Below the pieces are notes generated by a model that was not told the origin of the DNA, made no database searches, and saw only the letters and a list, made by a program, of their open reading frames with translations. This document shows positions 62,547 to 64,000 of a stretch of 64,000 nucleotides of DNA, piece by piece. Location: NCBI RefSeq assembly GCF_025567165.1, contig NZ_JAOQKC010000020.1, positions 1 to 64,000 of the forward strand, in the 5' to 3' direction. Position numbers and translations under genes: made by a program. Position 1 is the stretch's first letter. Every line of letters begins with the position of its first letter. Source of the DNA: Laedolimicola ammoniilytica. Lineage in GTDB: Bacteria; Bacillota; Clostridia; Lachnospirales; Lachnospiraceae.

Positions 62547-62667
62547 TGTATGTTGCTGTCTGTTTCATTGCTGAGAGATAGTATCGTATGATACGGGTCC
62601 TGTTTATAGAAAAAGGTGTTTGTAGAGTATAGATATAGCTACATGAGAGTATGGTAGGAGATATGAT

Positions 62668-63390
62668 ATGAAGAGAAAATCATGCGCGGCCATCGTCCTG
62701 GCAGCAGGTCAGGGAAAACGGATGGGTGGCCAGATTCACAAGCAGTTTCTGGAACTGGAGGGACACCCCATCGTCTATTATTCTATCCGGGCTTTTCAGG
62801 AGTCCCCGCTCATCGATCAGATTCTTCTGGTGACCGGCGAGACAGAGATAGACTATGTAAAGCATGAGATTGTAGAAAAATACCATTTCGACAAGGTGAG
62901 TGTTGTCGTGGCCGGCGGCCATGAGCGCTACGCTTCGGTCTGGAACGGCCTCAAAGCGCTTGAAAAAAGCCTGAGTGAGGAAGAAAAGGATGGCTTTGTA
63001 TTCATTCACGACGGCGTGCGTCCTTTTGTAAATGAAGAGATTCTGCGCCGCGCCTTTGACGCGGTAGAAGCATATCATGCCTGTGTAGTCGGCATGCCCA
63101 GCAAAGATACGGTCAAAATTGCGGACGCCGACGGCTTTGTATCCGAAACTCCGTCCCGCAGCCGGGTATGGAATGTGCAGACCCCGCAGGTATTTGATTT
63201 CCGTCTGGCTTATAAGGCCTACGCGGCTCTGGAGCAGAGCGGCCGCAGTGATGTGACGGATGACGCCATGATTGTGGAAGCATTTACGGATACGAAGGTG
63301 AAGCTGGTGGAAGGCTCCTATGAGAATATCAAGCTGACCACGCCGGAGGATCTGAAGATCGCCGCGACCTTTTTGCATAATCGGAAATAG
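62668..63390 (+). CDS. ispD: 2-C-methyl-D-erythritol 4-phosphate cytidylyltransferase
   Basis: The third step of the MEP isoprenoid route, making CDP-methylerythritol. 240 residues. AAIVLAAGQGKRMGGQIHKQ (CTP-binding Gly-rich loop), VAGGHERYASVWNGL, FIHDGVRPFV, and VWNVQTPQVFDF. A TAGGAG site precedes ATG 62668. Confidence 0.94.
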   Translation: MKRKSCAAIVLAAGQGKRMGGQIHKQFLELEGHPIVYYSIRAFQESPLIDQILLVTGETEIDYVKHEIVEKYHFDKVSVVVAGGHERYASVWNGLKALEKSLSEEEKDGFVFIHDGVRPFVNEEILRRAFDAVEAYHACVVGMPSKDTVKIADADGFVSETPSRSRVWNVQTPQVFDFRLAYKAYAALEQSGRSDVTDDAMIVEAFTDTKVKLVEGSYENIKLTTPEDLKIAATFLHNRK

Positions 63391-63447
63391 GGTATTCGTA
63401 GAAGCAAAGGAAACTTATATTCGGAAAATCAGGAGAACAGGACAGTG

Positions 63448-64000
63448 ATGAAATTTTTGTTTGCGTCAGATTCATTCAAAGGAACGTTATCCAGTGAAGA
63501 TACGGGAAGGCTTCTGACCAGAGCCGCAAAAGAGGTATTTCCCTCCTGCAGCTGCGAGAGTATTCCGGTAGCTGACGGTGGGGAAGGGACAGCGGATGCA
63601 GTGATCAAAGCAGTACAGGGAGAAAAGCTTTATGTCGAGGTTTCGGATCCCCTCATGCAGAATCGAACCGCTTATTATGGAAAGCTGGATGAGAACAGGG
63701 CAATCATTGAGATGGCGCTTGCATCCGGCTATGCCCTTGTGCCGTCGGAAAAGAAGAATCCCCTGTATACAAGCTCCTACGGAACCGGCGAACTGATTCG
63801 TGACGCCCTGGACAGAGGCTTTCGTGATATCACCATTGCCATCGGCGGATCCGCCACCAATGACGGCGGCATGGGCTGTATGCGCGCGTTGGGCATCCGT
63901 TTCCTTGACCGGGAGGGTCGGGAGCTTATGGGAAATGGTTCCGATCTGGAACATCTGGCTGAGATAGATGACAGCGGACTGGACAGCCGGCTTGCGGATA
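63448..64000 (+). CDS. glxK: Glycerate kinase, 5' part (cut by window edge)
   Basis: The first 184 codons of a GlxK-type glycerate 2-kinase: KFLFASDSFKGTLSS, VADGGEGTADAVI, EMALASGYALVP, YGTGELIRDALD and AIGGSATNDGGMGC. The ribosome site is CAGGAGAA before ATG 63448. The frame is open to the end of the window, so the C-terminal half is missing from view. Confidence 0.93.
   Translation, partial: MKFLFASDSFKGTLSSEDTGRLLTRAAKEVFPSCSCESIPVADGGEGTADAVIKAVQGEKLYVEVSDPLMQNRTAYYGKLDENRAIIEMALASGYALVPSEKKNPLYTSSYGTGELIRDALDRGFRDITIAIGGSATNDGGMGCMRALGIRFLDREGRELMGNGSDLEHLAEIDDSGLDSRLAD

Overview
The window looks like a chromosomal segment of a Gram-positive anaerobe of the Lachnospiraceae (Clostridium cluster XIVa). 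The reasons are a T-box leader, an FMN riboswitch, ANTAR-type leader control of glnA, the LL-diaminopimelate aminotransferase route (dapL), a non-discriminating archaeal-type AspRS beside gatCAB, strong AGGAGG ribosome binding sites and consensus sigma-A promoters. The housekeeping DNA is moderately GC-rich; two accessory stretches are clearly AT-rich.

Layout. 1-6.6 kb: an AT-rich defence-like cluster of two small 5' ORFs, three large uncharacterised proteins and a TOTE-type primase-helicase. 6.9-12.1 kb: htrA (frameshifted), clpX, an acyltransferase, a coiled-coil protein and a NUDIX hydrolase. 12.2-14.8 kb (minus strand): eda and kdgK of 2-keto-3-deoxygluconate catabolism, then a decayed symporter and aminotransferase. 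15.2-19.7 kb: tRNA-Pro(GGG), glnA with an attenuator-like leader, its probable ANTAR regulator, dapF and dapL. 19.9-22.4 kb: a fructokinase, a glyoxalase-fold protein and asnA. 22.5-27.7 kb: T-box, aspS, gatC, gatA, gatB, the indirect route to Asn-tRNA and Gln-tRNA. 27.8-30.5 kb: csp, an amidohydrolase, a membrane-anchored zinc ribbon protein and truA.

A 16,645-bp element (31147-47791) lies inside an ABC-transporter substrate-binding lipoprotein gene. A 6-bp core, GGTGGC, is present at both ends, and removing the element restores one open 341-codon frame. Its large serine recombinase is at the right end. The cargo is a DUF3644 protein with a HEPN RNxxxH motif flanked by two structured small-RNA genes with consensus promoters; a small membrane protein; and a type I restriction-modification operon (excisionase-like HTH, hsdM split by a one-base shift at its NPPF motif, hsdS, hsdR) translationally linked to an 851-residue fusion of two zinc-metallopeptidase domains and an HTH. 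A RhuM-family gene and an array of five small hairpins follow. The HEPN gene with its two RNAs, and the double-protease fusion, are the best candidates for undescribed biology here.

48.4-64 kb returns to housekeeping DNA: a phosphoesterase, yerC, an Rrf2 regulator, a homocysteine methyltransferase, rnpB, a PH-domain protein, pyrBI, a VanRS-like two-component system, an FMN riboswitch with ribU, tsaE-tsaB-rimI, rnz-tsaD, ispD and the start of a glycerate kinase. Short palindromic repeats and a structured module whose stems covary between copies recur at about 13.8, 15.3, 48.4-48.7, 52.7 and 58.4 kb.
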